A stretch of 64,000 bases of DNA. Origin: Rhodobacteraceae bacterium UBA6213. GTDB taxonomy: Bacteria; Pseudomonadota; Alphaproteobacteria; Rhodobacterales; Rhodobacteraceae. Within the stretch, counting starts at the first letter, position 1. Each line of letters opens with the position of its first letter. The stretch lies in the NCBI GenBank assembly GCA_002421605.1, contig DISJ01000006.1:62001-126000 (forward strand). The letters run 5' to 3'. Positions 52,783 through 60,911 of this stretch are shown piece after piece. Below the pieces are notes generated by a model that saw nothing but the letters and a program-made list of their open reading frames with translations, searched no databases and had not been told where the DNA came from. A program made the position numbers and the translations under genes.

Positions 52783-53160
52783 ATGAACCTTATCGCGCAA
52801 CTCGAGGCCGAGCAGATTGCTGCACTCGGCAAGACCATTCCCGATTTCAGGGCCGGCGACACCGTTCGCGTTGGCTACAAGGTGACCGAAGGAACGCGCT
52901 CGCGTGTGCAGGCCTATGAAGGCGTCTGCATCGCCCGCAAAGGCGGCAGCACGCTTGCGGCCAGCTTCACCGTGCGCAAGATCTCGTTTGGTGAGGGCGT
53001 CGAACGCGTGTTCCCGCTCTATTCGACCAACATCGCCAACATTGAAGTAGTGCGCCGTGGCCGTGTACGCCGCGCCAAGCTCTACTATCTGCGTGAGCGC
53101 CGCGGCAAGTCGGCGCGTATCGCGGAATTGGGCAACTACAAAGCCAAAGACGAAGCGTAA
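52783..53160 (+). CDS. rplS: 50S ribosomal protein L19
   Basis: 125 residues. FRAGDTVRVGYKVTEGTRSR, FTVRKISFGEGVERVFPLYS and RRGRVRRAKLYYLRERRGKS are L19 signatures. AAGGACATGCG precedes the start. 11 bp before rpmE. Confidence 0.97.
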   Translation: MNLIAQLEAEQIAALGKTIPDFRAGDTVRVGYKVTEGTRSRVQAYEGVCIARKGGSTLAASFTVRKISFGEGVERVFPLYSTNIANIEVVRRGRVRRAKLYYLRERRGKSARIAELGNYKAKDEA

Positions 53161-53171
53161 GGAGCGGCGCC

Positions 53172-53393
53172 ATGAGAAAAGATATTCACCCGAACTACCA
53201 CTTCATCGATGTGAAGATGACCGACGGCACCGTGTTTCGCACTCGCTCAACCTGGAGCAAGGAAGGCGAACAGATGTCGTTGGAAATCGACCCCTTGGTG
53301 CATCCGGCATGGACCGGCGGCTCGGCCAAACTGATGGATACCGGTGGTCGCGTCTCGAAGTTCAAGAACAAATACGCGGGCCTCGGTTTCTAA
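53172..53393 (+). CDS. rpmE: 50S ribosomal protein L31
   Basis: 73 residues, long L31 without the zinc-binding Cys set (no Cys at all), so a C- type that does not need zinc: MRKDIHPNYHFIDVKMTDG. GGAGCGGCGCC precedes the ATG. Confidence 0.95.
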   Translation: MRKDIHPNYHFIDVKMTDGTVFRTRSTWSKEGEQMSLEIDPLVHPAWTGGSAKLMDTGGRVSKFKNKYAGLGF

Positions 53394-53434
53394 GCCGCTT
53401 GCGCTTTCGCAATCGAAGCGCACAAGATATAGTC

Positions 53435-53469
53435 AAGGCGCGCCCCAGTCGGCGCGCCTTTTGAGTTTT
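53435..53469 (+). terminator. Rho-independent terminator after rpmE
   Basis: AAGGCGCGCC / GGCGCGCCTT, 10-bp perfect stem, 6-nt loop, followed by TTGAGTTTT. Ends the rpsP-rpmE operon just before the mipZ start. Confidence 0.88.
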
Positions 53470-53486
53470 ATCCCGGAGGCAGACCC

Positions 53487-54296
53487 GTGGCGCATATTAT
53501 CGTGATGGGCAATGAAAAGGGCGGCACCGGAAAATCGACCACGTGCATGCATGTGGCGACCGCACTGGTGCGCATGGGGCACCGGGTCGGCGCGCTTGAT
53601 CTGGACCTGCGCCAGCAAAGTTTCGCGCGCTATATCGAGAATCGCCGCGTTTTTCTTACCCGCGAAAATCTAAACCTGCCCAGCCCGAGCTTTCACGAAT
53701 TGCCCGAGATCGACGCGGCCAGCATTGGCCCCAGCGAAAACGTCTTTGATCACCGGCTTTCTGCGGCGGTTTCGGCGCTGGAAACCGAGGTCGATTTTAT
53801 TGTGATTGATTGCCCCGGTAGCCACACCCGGCTGAGTCAGGTGGCCCATTCGCTGGCCGATACGCTGGTGACGCCCCTGAACGACAGCTTCATCGACTTT
53901 GACCTTCTGGCCCGGATCGACCCTGAAACGAGCCGCGTTATCGGCCCCTCAATCTATTCCGAAATGGTTTGGGCGGCGCGGCAATTGCGGGCGCGCGCAG
54001 GGCTTAAGCCGATCGACTGGGTGGTGCTGCGCAACCGGCTTGGTGCACAGCAGATGCACAACAAGAAAAAGGTCGGCGCGGCATTGGAGCAGCTTTCCCG
54101 CCGCATCGGCTTCAGGGTAGCGCCGGGCTTTGCCGAGCGGGTGATCTTTCGCGAATTGTTCCCGCGCGGCCTGACGCTGCTCGACCTGCGCGATGTTGGG
54201 GTTGAAACGCTTAACATCTCGAACGTCGCGGCGCGCCAAGAGCTGCGCGAGTTGATGCAGGCGCTAAAATTGCCGGGCGTGAAGGTCAACTTCTGA
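53487..54296 (+). CDS. mipZ: MipZ-like division-plane positioning ATPase (ParA family)
   Basis: 269 residues. Deviant Walker A NEKGGTGKSTTCMHVATAL, DLDLRQQSFARYIENR (the extended MipZ-like switch region), VDFIVIDCPGSH. In Caulobacter MipZ forms a gradient that keeps FtsZ at midcell. GGAGGC precedes ATG-equivalent GTG at 53487 (GTGGCGCATATT); no closer ATG fits. Confidence 0.9.
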   Translation: MAHIIVMGNEKGGTGKSTTCMHVATALVRMGHRVGALDLDLRQQSFARYIENRRVFLTRENLNLPSPSFHELPEIDAASIGPSENVFDHRLSAAVSALETEVDFIVIDCPGSHTRLSQVAHSLADTLVTPLNDSFIDFDLLARIDPETSRVIGPSIYSEMVWAARQLRARAGLKPIDWVVLRNRLGAQQMHNKKKVGAALEQLSRRIGFRVAPGFAERVIFRELFPRGLTLLDLRDVGVETLNISNVAARQELRELMQALKLPGVKVNF

Positions 54297-54610
54297 ACTT
54301 CGAGCGATGGCGGGACGTTTGCCTTCGCCTGATCGCGCGGATTGCTCGCATAGGTACCAGTCGGGGGTTGCTCTGTCAGGCTGACCACCCCGACGCGGCA
54401 TAAAACACAGAATTATTCAGCCCTTCGATCCGCATTTCTGAACAGTCTTTGGCGCGCAGACCAAAGATTAGTCATCTGCGCCGCCAAGTGCGCGATCATT
54501 CACATGCTAACCGCGCCCCATTCCAGCGCAGTGGGCACGCGCATTTGTGCGCGGGTGGCACCGCGAAATGCAAAGGGCTCAGGCGGTTATGCCTAAGCCC
54601 TTGTGTTTAT
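54297..54610. other. Intergenic stretch between mipZ and tRNA-Arg
   Basis: 314 bases. Apart from the tRNA terminator hairpin near its end I see no gene or repeat here. Confidence 0.5.
54573..54602 (-). terminator. Terminator of tRNA-Arg
   Basis: On the reverse strand AAGGGCTtAGGC pairs with GCCTgAGCCCTT around a 6-nt loop, followed by TTTGC. It lies 8 bp beyond the tRNA 3' end. Confidence 0.7.
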
Positions 54611-54687
54611 TGGTGCACCCGGAGCGATTCGAACGCCCGGCCCTCAGATTCGTAGTCTGATGCTCTATCCAGCTGAGCTACGGGTGC
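54611..54687 (-). tRNA. tRNA-Arg (anticodon ACG)
   Basis: 77 nt including an encoded CCA. Acceptor GCACCCG / CGGGTGC, D-arm TAGCTCAGCTGGATAGAGC, anticodon stem TCAGA-CTACGAA-TCTGA (loop gives ACG, read as ICG for CGN Arg codons) and T-arm GTTCGAATC. Confidence 0.97.
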
Positions 54688-54779
54688 ACTGTGGAGGGGC
54701 ATTTAGACGTCGCGGCGGGGCATTGCAAGGGCAAAATACGCGCCCATGTCACGCCCCTTCGGGTCTGCGAGGTGGTTCA

Positions 54780-55307
54780 CTACTTGGCAAGCACCGCCAT
54801 AATGATCTCGTTCTGCCGTTCGCGGTCACCACCGGACAAAGATGCTGCGGTGTCGTTGAGGTTGACGCCTGTGATTCCCTGCGCCGTGAGTACGGCAATC
54901 ACTTCGTCGGTGCTCTTGCCGGCAAGCTCGGCAAGTGTCGAAAGATGAGCGTTGCCCACCGCAACGGCGATCTTTTGCGAATTTCCACCGCCGCCTGCGG
55001 TCGCGCCGCCACCGTGGGTTTCGCCACCAATCCCAATGTTGCTACCGATTGGCGTGAACATGAGGCCCAGCACGACCAGACCGGTCGCCATGATGGTGGC
55101 CGGTATCGGGCGTTTGAAATACAGCACGAACGGGCGCCAGTTCAACCAAAGGTGCAGCGCCACGGCCGCTAGCATCGCCCAGCCCAGCCAGATGTGCGAA
55201 AAGGTGATGCCCGACGAGCGGACGTGAAAGAATAGCATGACGCCGCTAACCGCCGTCACAACGAAGGTGGCGGTGATCAACGGGGTGGCCCATGTGCGCA
55301 AAGTCAT
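54780..55307 (-). CDS. DUF4405-like membrane protein, possible b-type heme protein
   Basis: 175 residues. Three membrane helices in the first 90 residues with spaced histidines (FFHVRSS, FSHIWLGW, LHLWLNW), as in small cytochrome b561-like/DUF4405 proteins. A Gly-rich linker (GETHGGGATAGGGGNS) leads to a C-terminal helical domain (about 112-175) that resembles a small helix-hairpin/SAM-like DNA- or protein-binding fold. Heme binding is inferred from the His spacing. Confidence 0.72.
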   Translation of the reverse strand: MTLRTWATPLITATFVVTAVSGVMLFFHVRSSGITFSHIWLGWAMLAAVALHLWLNWRPFVLYFKRPIPATIMATGLVVLGLMFTPIGSNIGIGGETHGGGATAGGGGNSQKIAVAVGNAHLSTLAELAGKSTDEVIAVLTAQGITGVNLNDTAASLSGGDRERQNEIIMAVLAK

Positions 55308-55746
55308 TGCGTGCTCCTGCCGAATATTGAAGGTATTTCTAATTCATACGTTTTACGCGGTGCGGACGCTTTTCCGTCGCGTAGCGAACGCTTCGGAAGG
55401 TGGCCGAAGGTTTGCGCGCGCCATGCCCCCTGCGCGAACTCCTTCTTGCCACGGCCTTGCGATGAAGGTCCGCCGGTCATCAGCAAGTGGCTGCGGCTGG
55501 CACTGGCCTACGCCCCACTTGCGCACGGATGGTCGGCCGGCTGTTAAGGTGAAAAAGCACCAGAATGTCACTGACGCGCTTCACCGCAATCGATCGGTTC
55601 ATTGGCGGGGTTGCCCGAAAACGCAGTGCCATTGGGCCACCTGCATACAAATACGCGCATCAGTTGCGCGACTTCATATATCTAAGAGTTTTATTTGGCA
55701 TTTACGCCGTCGGCACGGGCAAAACCGCCATGCGCGAATTGCAGCC
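55308..55746. other. Intergenic region without recognisable genes
   Basis: 439 bases between two reverse-strand genes. Several short open frames exist but none has family resemblance or a good ribosome site. The part at 55660-55700 is AT-rich. Likely contains the promoter of the DUF4405-like gene near 55310-55350. Confidence 0.4.
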
Positions 55747-57162
55747 CTATTCGGATTCGGCGGCAAGTTCGCGCGGCAGGTGCAGCAAAAACTCGGTGCC
55801 CTCGGCGTCTGTGCGCAGCAGATCCAGCCGCCCGCCGTGGCCGCGAACCAGCTCGGCGGCGATTGCCAGACCCAGCCCGGTGCCGCCAAGGCGGCTGCCG
55901 CCCTGAAACGGCTGGAATAGATGCGCGCGCGCGCGTTCTGGCAAGCCCGGCCCGGTATCGCCCACGCGCACCCACCAGCCCGCCTCTTCTTCGCCGCCGC
56001 CCAGCTCGATCGTGCCTGGCTTGCCGGTGGCTTCGATCGCCTGCCGTGCGTTGCGCACAAGGTTTGACAGCACCCGGTGCACTTGGTCGCGGTCGGCGCG
56101 AATAACGAGGTTCGGCGCGATGTCGGTGACAAACTCCACGCTAGCCGCTTCGGAAGCAATCGCTTCGCCCTCGATCACCTCGCCCACCAGCGCCGCCAGC
56201 ATGAAGCGCGTCAGTGTCGGTGGCGGTTCCTGCGCGCGCCCGAATGCAAGCGTACTTTCGCACAGATTCACCGCACGAGAGATCGAGCCGATCAGCTTGG
56301 GCGCCGCACGCTGCACTGCCGGGTCGGCGCTATCTTCCATGCGGTCGGCGAAAAGTTGTGCCGTCGTAAGAATATTGCGCAAATCGTGGCTGATCTTGGC
56401 CACCGCCTGACCAAGCTGGGCCAGCCGCTCTTTCTGGCGCAGCGATGCAACAAGCTGATGCTGCATCGAAGCGAGCGCCACCTCGGCATCGCGCAGTTCG
56501 GTCACACGCGCCTTGGGTGCAATGATGCGCCGTGCATCTTCGGGCGATTCGGCCCAGTCGGTCATGTGGCGCACAACCTTCTGAATCGGCACCACGATCA
56601 GGCTGCGCGCCGCCACAAACAGCAACAGCGCCGTGGCAATCGAAAACACAGCCGAAAGCGCCAGCACGCGCAACCCATAGGCAATCATCTCTCCGCGCAG
56701 AGATTGGGTTTTGAGCGTGATTTCGATCAGCTCACCACCGCTTTGCACTGGCGCGCCAATCACCCGGATCACCCGCGGTTCGCTATCAAAAAGCAGCGCC
56801 AGTGCATCGCTTATCAACCGCACCGGGGTTGCTTCGCGTAGATCGTAGGTTTTGTAGACCGGTTCCGGCACCGGCGAAGAAAGCACCAGTTCGCGCACTT
56901 CGTCGCGCCGCAGCACGACGTTCAGCACGCCCGCATTCAGCAACAACTCGGCCTCCAGCTCGGGCTCGATCATCGCGTTCGTCGTCAGTAGCGCAAGCGA
57001 GGCAATCTGCGCGCGCTCCAGTCGCGCGGCGAGGTAGTCTTGGCGAAACGCCGCGACCGACGGCAACAGGATCAACACCTCTGCCAGAACCACGAACAAT
57101 GTGGTGAGCAGCGCGAACCGACCCGAGAGCGTGTTGACAACCATGGCTTCCCTGTGCGCCAT
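55747..57162 (-). CDS. Orphan sensor histidine kinase
   Basis: 471 residues. Membrane helices at about 17-40 and 165-190 enclose a periplasmic sensor region; a HAMP-like segment follows. Phospho-acceptor His in VAKISHDLRNILTTAQ; ATP-binding domain with NLVRNARQAIE (N box), VGDTGPGLPE (G1) and GGTGLGLAIA (G2). No response regulator is adjacent. Start at ATG 57162 (MAHREAMVVN); 57144 also possible. Confidence 0.9.
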   Translation of the reverse strand: MAHREAMVVNTLSGRFALLTTLFVVLAEVLILLPSVAAFRQDYLAARLERAQIASLALLTTNAMIEPELEAELLLNAGVLNVVLRRDEVRELVLSSPVPEPVYKTYDLREATPVRLISDALALLFDSEPRVIRVIGAPVQSGGELIEITLKTQSLRGEMIAYGLRVLALSAVFSIATALLLFVAARSLIVVPIQKVVRHMTDWAESPEDARRIIAPKARVTELRDAEVALASMQHQLVASLRQKERLAQLGQAVAKISHDLRNILTTAQLFADRMEDSADPAVQRAAPKLIGSISRAVNLCESTLAFGRAQEPPPTLTRFMLAALVGEVIEGEAIASEAASVEFVTDIAPNLVIRADRDQVHRVLSNLVRNARQAIEATGKPGTIELGGGEEEAGWWVRVGDTGPGLPERARAHLFQPFQGGSRLGGTGLGLAIAAELVRGHGGRLDLLRTDAEGTEFLLHLPRELAAESE

Positions 57163-57383
57163 GGGTTCAGCCTTTTCGGATGCTTGGCGCACTTTAGCGT
57201 TATCAAAGCTTTCAATAGAAAAATAGGGCAGAGCGGTCAGATCGGCGGCAATACGCGCCCAGAGGCGAAAAACCCGCACTCCATGAATTGACTTGAGCGG
57301 CAAGCCCGACTAAAGACCGGGCTTCGAATGACTGCGGCGCTCGATTCCGATCTATTCGGGCTGCCTGAACCGGAGATACCACG

Positions 57384-57518
57384 ATGAAGCGCACGTTCCA
57401 GCCGTCGAACCTTGTCCGCGCCCGCCGCCACGGCTTTCGCGCGCGTATGGCCACTAAAGGCGGCCGTCGTGTTCTGAACGCCCGCCGCGCCAAGGGCCGC
57501 GCGAAGCTTTCGGCCTAA
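57384..57518 (+). CDS. rpmH: 50S ribosomal protein L34
   Basis: 44 residues: MKRTFQPSNLVRARRHGF then a Lys/Arg-rich helix, ending KGRAKLSA. ATG 57384 is preceded by CGGAGATACCACG. Very short. Followed by rnpA in the classic order. Confidence 0.97.
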   Translation: MKRTFQPSNLVRARRHGFRARMATKGGRRVLNARRAKGRAKLSA

Positions 57519-57535
57519 GCCAAACGGCACACGGC

Positions 57536-57976
57536 ATGAAACCGCCGGAGGCTCCCGCGACTGGCCCAGAGGGTCGGGAACCGGGAAGCGCATCGGCGGT
57601 TTCCGTTTGCGCCGACACTTTGATGATCGCGACCCTACAGATTCGCCCGGATTTCCTGCGCGCCGCTTCGGCACGCCGCCAAAGCACACCGGCATTTCTG
57701 GTGCAGGCGCGCCGACGCGCCGAGGGCGAACCCGCCAACGCCGCGCTGGTTCGGGTTGGCTTCACCTGTTCAAAAAAGGTTGGTAACGCCGTGGCGCGCA
57801 ACCGCGCCAAACGCCGGTTACGGGCACTGGCGCGCGCGGTGCTGCCCCTTGGCGCAATGCCCGGCTGGGACTATGTTCTGGTAGGTCGCGCAAACGCGAC
57901 CGCGACGCGCGACTTTGCGGCGATGAAAGAAGAGCTTGCACGCGCGCTGGCACAGATTCATGGAGCCGCCCGGTGA
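57536..57976 (+). CDS. rnpA: Ribonuclease P protein component
   Basis: 146 residues. FTCSKKVGNAVARNRAKRRLRALAR is the RNR-box core (in parts) that contacts RNase P RNA. About 30 residues precede the usual start and look unconserved. Overlaps yidD by 4 bp. Confidence 0.94.
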   Translation: MKPPEAPATGPEGREPGSASAVSVCADTLMIATLQIRPDFLRAASARRQSTPAFLVQARRRAEGEPANAALVRVGFTCSKKVGNAVARNRAKRRLRALARAVLPLGAMPGWDYVLVGRANATATRDFAAMKEELARALAQIHGAAR

Positions 57977-58218
57977 CACCGCTTGCCCATATCGTTGCCG
58001 TGCCGGTGCGCGCCTATCGGCTGCTGTTCAGCCCCTGGGTTGGCCACGGCTGTCGCTATCAGCCCACCTGTTCGGCCTATGCGCTGGAAGCGTTGGAAAA
58101 GCACGGCGCGATCAAGGGCACCTATCTTGCGGCCTATCGGGTACTGCGCTGCCACCCTTGGGGCGGGCATGGCTATGACCCGGTTCCCCCCGGCAAAGGC
58201 GATGACGATGCTGGATGA
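57973..58218 (+). CDS. yidD: YidD, membrane protein insertion efficiency factor
   Basis: 81 residues: RAYRLLFSPWVGHGCRYQPT, CSAYALEALEKHG, RVLRCHPWGGHGYDPVP, the full Haemolytic-domain signature with three Cys. Assists YidC-mediated membrane insertion; yidC is 2.7 kb downstream. Confidence 0.95.
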   Translation: MTPLAHIVAVPVRAYRLLFSPWVGHGCRYQPTCSAYALEALEKHGAIKGTYLAAYRVLRCHPWGGHGYDPVPPGKGDDDAG

Positions 58219-59098
58219 AGACACCGGCGCCATCCACCCGCTATTCGAGGGCGCCCCCGCCACGACCGAATTCAAAAAGCTGCGCAAGCGGTTGGTGCGT
58301 GAAGTGCGCGAAGCGATCGACGCTTACGGCATGATCACGCGCGGAGCGCGTTGGCTGGTCTGCCTTTCGGGTGGCAAAGACAGCTACACACTGCTTGCCG
58401 TATTGCACGAACTGCAATGGCGCGGGCTTTTGCCGGTAGAGCTGATCGCCTGCAACCTCGATCAGGGTCAGCCCGGTTTTCCCGCTACCGTGCTGCCAGA
58501 GTTTCTTGCGCGCATGGGCGTCAAACACCGAGTCGAGTATCAAGACACCTATTCGGTGGTGACCTCGAAGATCGCACCGGGGGGCACCATGTGCAGCCTC
58601 TGCTCGCGGCTTCGGCGCGGAAACCTTTACCGAATCGCACGCGAGGAAGGGTGCAACGCCGTCGTGCTGGGGCATCACCGTGACGACATTCTGGAAACCT
58701 TCTTCATGAACCTTTTTCATGGCGGCAGGCTGGCGGCGATGCCGCCAAAACTGGTGAACGAAGAAGGTGATCTGTTCGTGCTGCGCCCGCTGGCCTATGT
58801 GGCCGAGGCTGACTGCGAGCGCTTCGCGCGGGCCATGGCCTACCCGATCATCCCGTGCGATCTCTGCGGCAGCCAGGAGGGCCTGCAACGCGTTCAGGTC
58901 AAGGCGATGCTGGATGGCTGGGAGGCGCGAAGCCCCGGTCGACGCCAGATCATGTTCCGCGCACTGATGAATGCGCGCCCCTCGCACCTACTCGACGCAC
59001 GGCTGTTCGATTTCGGGGGGCTAGCACTTGGCGCCGGTTCCGCGCCGGAAGGCATGGATTTTACACAAATACCGCCGAAACTACGGCAAGAAGATTAA
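58208..59098 (+). CDS. ttcA: tRNA 2-thiocytidine(32) synthetase TtcA
   Basis: 296 residues. PP-loop VCLSGGKDSYTLLAVL and the Fe-S-ligating CxxC GTMCSLCSRLRRG, plus Cys in PCDLCGSQEGLQR. Thiolates C32 of tRNAs. ATG 58208 has AAAGGCG about 8 nt upstream; ATG 58202 also in frame. Inserted between yidD and yidC, an order also seen in other Rhodobacterales as far as I recall. Confidence 0.93.
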   Translation: MLDEDTGAIHPLFEGAPATTEFKKLRKRLVREVREAIDAYGMITRGARWLVCLSGGKDSYTLLAVLHELQWRGLLPVELIACNLDQGQPGFPATVLPEFLARMGVKHRVEYQDTYSVVTSKIAPGGTMCSLCSRLRRGNLYRIAREEGCNAVVLGHHRDDILETFFMNLFHGGRLAAMPPKLVNEEGDLFVLRPLAYVAEADCERFARAMAYPIIPCDLCGSQEGLQRVQVKAMLDGWEARSPGRRQIMFRALMNARPSHLLDARLFDFGGLALGAGSAPEGMDFTQIPPKLRQED

Positions 59099-59171
59099 CC
59101 GTAGGCTCATCAAACCTTTCTAGCCTTGCCGCTTGGGGCCTTTGGCCTGCAACTTGCGACGGGTGACGGCA

Positions 59172-60698
59172 ATGGCCATTAAGCGACTGCGCGGATTGGG
59201 TTGGCTGGGCGAAATGGCCCGGCGCGACATGCTGGCATTTGTTCCAGCGGCAGGGCTCGCCGGGTACTGGTACGGAATGGCGGGGGCCGTGCTTGTGGTC
59301 GGCGCAGCGGTCGCAGTCGCCTGGCTGGCGCGCGATGCCACCACGACACCTGCAACCGCCCCCGCGTTTGACCCTGCATTACGTTTGCCCGTTCGCGCCA
59401 ATGCCGAAGCCGCGCTCGACGCGGCACTGGGCGAGGTCATCGCAAACAATCGCGCTACCGCAGCCTTCGTACTCGGCATCGATGACGCCGAGGCGCTGTT
59501 GGCCATCCATGGCGATGCGACCTATGTGCTGATTCTGCGCCGCACGGCTGAGCAATTGCAGGGCGTATTGCGGGAAGGCGATATGGTTGCCTATCTGGGC
59601 GGCGCACGCTTTGCGGTGGTGCTGGCACCAGTGCGGCGCGCCGACCTTGAAAGCGTGCTGCAAATCGCGGCGCGGCTGCAATCTGCGGCCGAGGTGCCGC
59701 AATCGGTTGAAATGCGCGCGGTCTACCTTTCGGCGCATGTCGGGTTTTGCCTCGTATCGCGCGCGCCAACATCGGGTGGAAGCGCCATGCTTGCCGCCGC
59801 CGAAACCGCAGCTGATGAGGCGCTGCGGCAAGGGCCTGGATCGATTCGTGCCTATTCCTCCGAGATCGAGCAGGCAACGCGCGAGCGGTCAGAACACGTC
59901 GAGGCGGTCAGCGCGGCACTGGAAGATGGCAAGATCGTCGCGCATTTCCTGCCCCAGATCAGCGCGGACACTGGCGATATTTCGGGCTTTGAGCTGGTGC
60001 CGCGCTGGTTGCGGCCCGATACAGAAGCGCACGACTCGGCCGCTGTCATGGCTGCCGTTCAAGCAGCGGGTCTGCGCGCGCGGCTTGGTGAGGTGCTGCT
60101 TTATCACGGCTTTTCCGCCGCGCGCAGCTGGGCCAATGCAGGTCTGCACGCCGTTACGCTGACGTTGCCGTTGTCCTTGGATGAATTGCGAAACCCCCAA
60201 TTGCCCGATCGATTGAAGTGGGAACTTGATAGATTCGAATTTTCGCCCGCGCGGTTGCACCTGCTGGTGCCCGAGGTGGCCGCCACCGACGGCACACAAG
60301 AAATTGTCGCGCGCACACTGTTGGCGCTGTCTCGGCTTGGCTGCGCGATCGAACTTGCGGGTTTTGGCACAGGGCCCGCGCCGATAGCGGCCTTGCGTCG
60401 ATATTCCGTGCAAAGGCTTCGCATCGAGCGCAGCTTTGGCCTGCGCGTCGATGTTGACCCTGACGCGCAAAACATGGTGGCCGCGATCCTGTCGCTAGCA
60501 ACGCAGCTTGGCATCGAAACGCTGGCTGAAGGGGTGGCGAGCATCGGCGAACATGCGATGCTGGCGCAGCTCGGCTGCGGCCATCTGCAAGGCCCCGCCA
60601 TTGCGCGCGCCATGGCCTTTGAGGATACGTTGGAATGGATCGAGCGGCATCGTGGCAAGCTGCAACCCGCACCTCGCATTACCCGCCGCAAGCACTGA
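59172..60698 (+). CDS. Degenerate GGDEF-EAL membrane protein
   Basis: 508 residues. Two membrane helices (about 20-55), then a GGDEF-like domain whose signature reads LGGARFAV (GGARF for GGDEF), then an EAL-like domain with GFELVPRW where EAL is usual and AGFGTGPAP where catalytic DDFGTG is usual. The catalytic Asp pair is therefore lost, so it should neither make nor break c-di-GMP, though it may bind it or a partner. The later LAEGV is kept. Function unknown. Confidence 0.85.
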   Translation: MAIKRLRGLGWLGEMARRDMLAFVPAAGLAGYWYGMAGAVLVVGAAVAVAWLARDATTTPATAPAFDPALRLPVRANAEAALDAALGEVIANNRATAAFVLGIDDAEALLAIHGDATYVLILRRTAEQLQGVLREGDMVAYLGGARFAVVLAPVRRADLESVLQIAARLQSAAEVPQSVEMRAVYLSAHVGFCLVSRAPTSGGSAMLAAAETAADEALRQGPGSIRAYSSEIEQATRERSEHVEAVSAALEDGKIVAHFLPQISADTGDISGFELVPRWLRPDTEAHDSAAVMAAVQAAGLRARLGEVLLYHGFSAARSWANAGLHAVTLTLPLSLDELRNPQLPDRLKWELDRFEFSPARLHLLVPEVAATDGTQEIVARTLLALSRLGCAIELAGFGTGPAPIAALRRYSVQRLRIERSFGLRVDVDPDAQNMVAAILSLATQLGIETLAEGVASIGEHAMLAQLGCGHLQGPAIARAMAFEDTLEWIERHRGKLQPAPRITRRKH

Positions 60699-60911
60699 AC
60701 ACCAATTTTCGGTCCGGCGCGACGGTGTCTTGGCCTTCGTGGCAACGGTCACCATCCGCCGCCCCGGCCCTGCTGATACGCGACAAAGCACCGACATAGG
60801 CCTTGATCCCTGCAATCGCCGCACTGCAGGGGCAATCCGGGGGAAAACCGCTTGACCTTTCTTGCCCCCTTCTGTTGAACCAGCCCATCACAGAACCTTT
60901 GCGGTGCCCCG

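Noticed and set aside
55311..55547. 78-codon forward frame in the gap before the histidine kinase
   Set aside because: No ribosome site, no family resemblance and composition like shadow frames.
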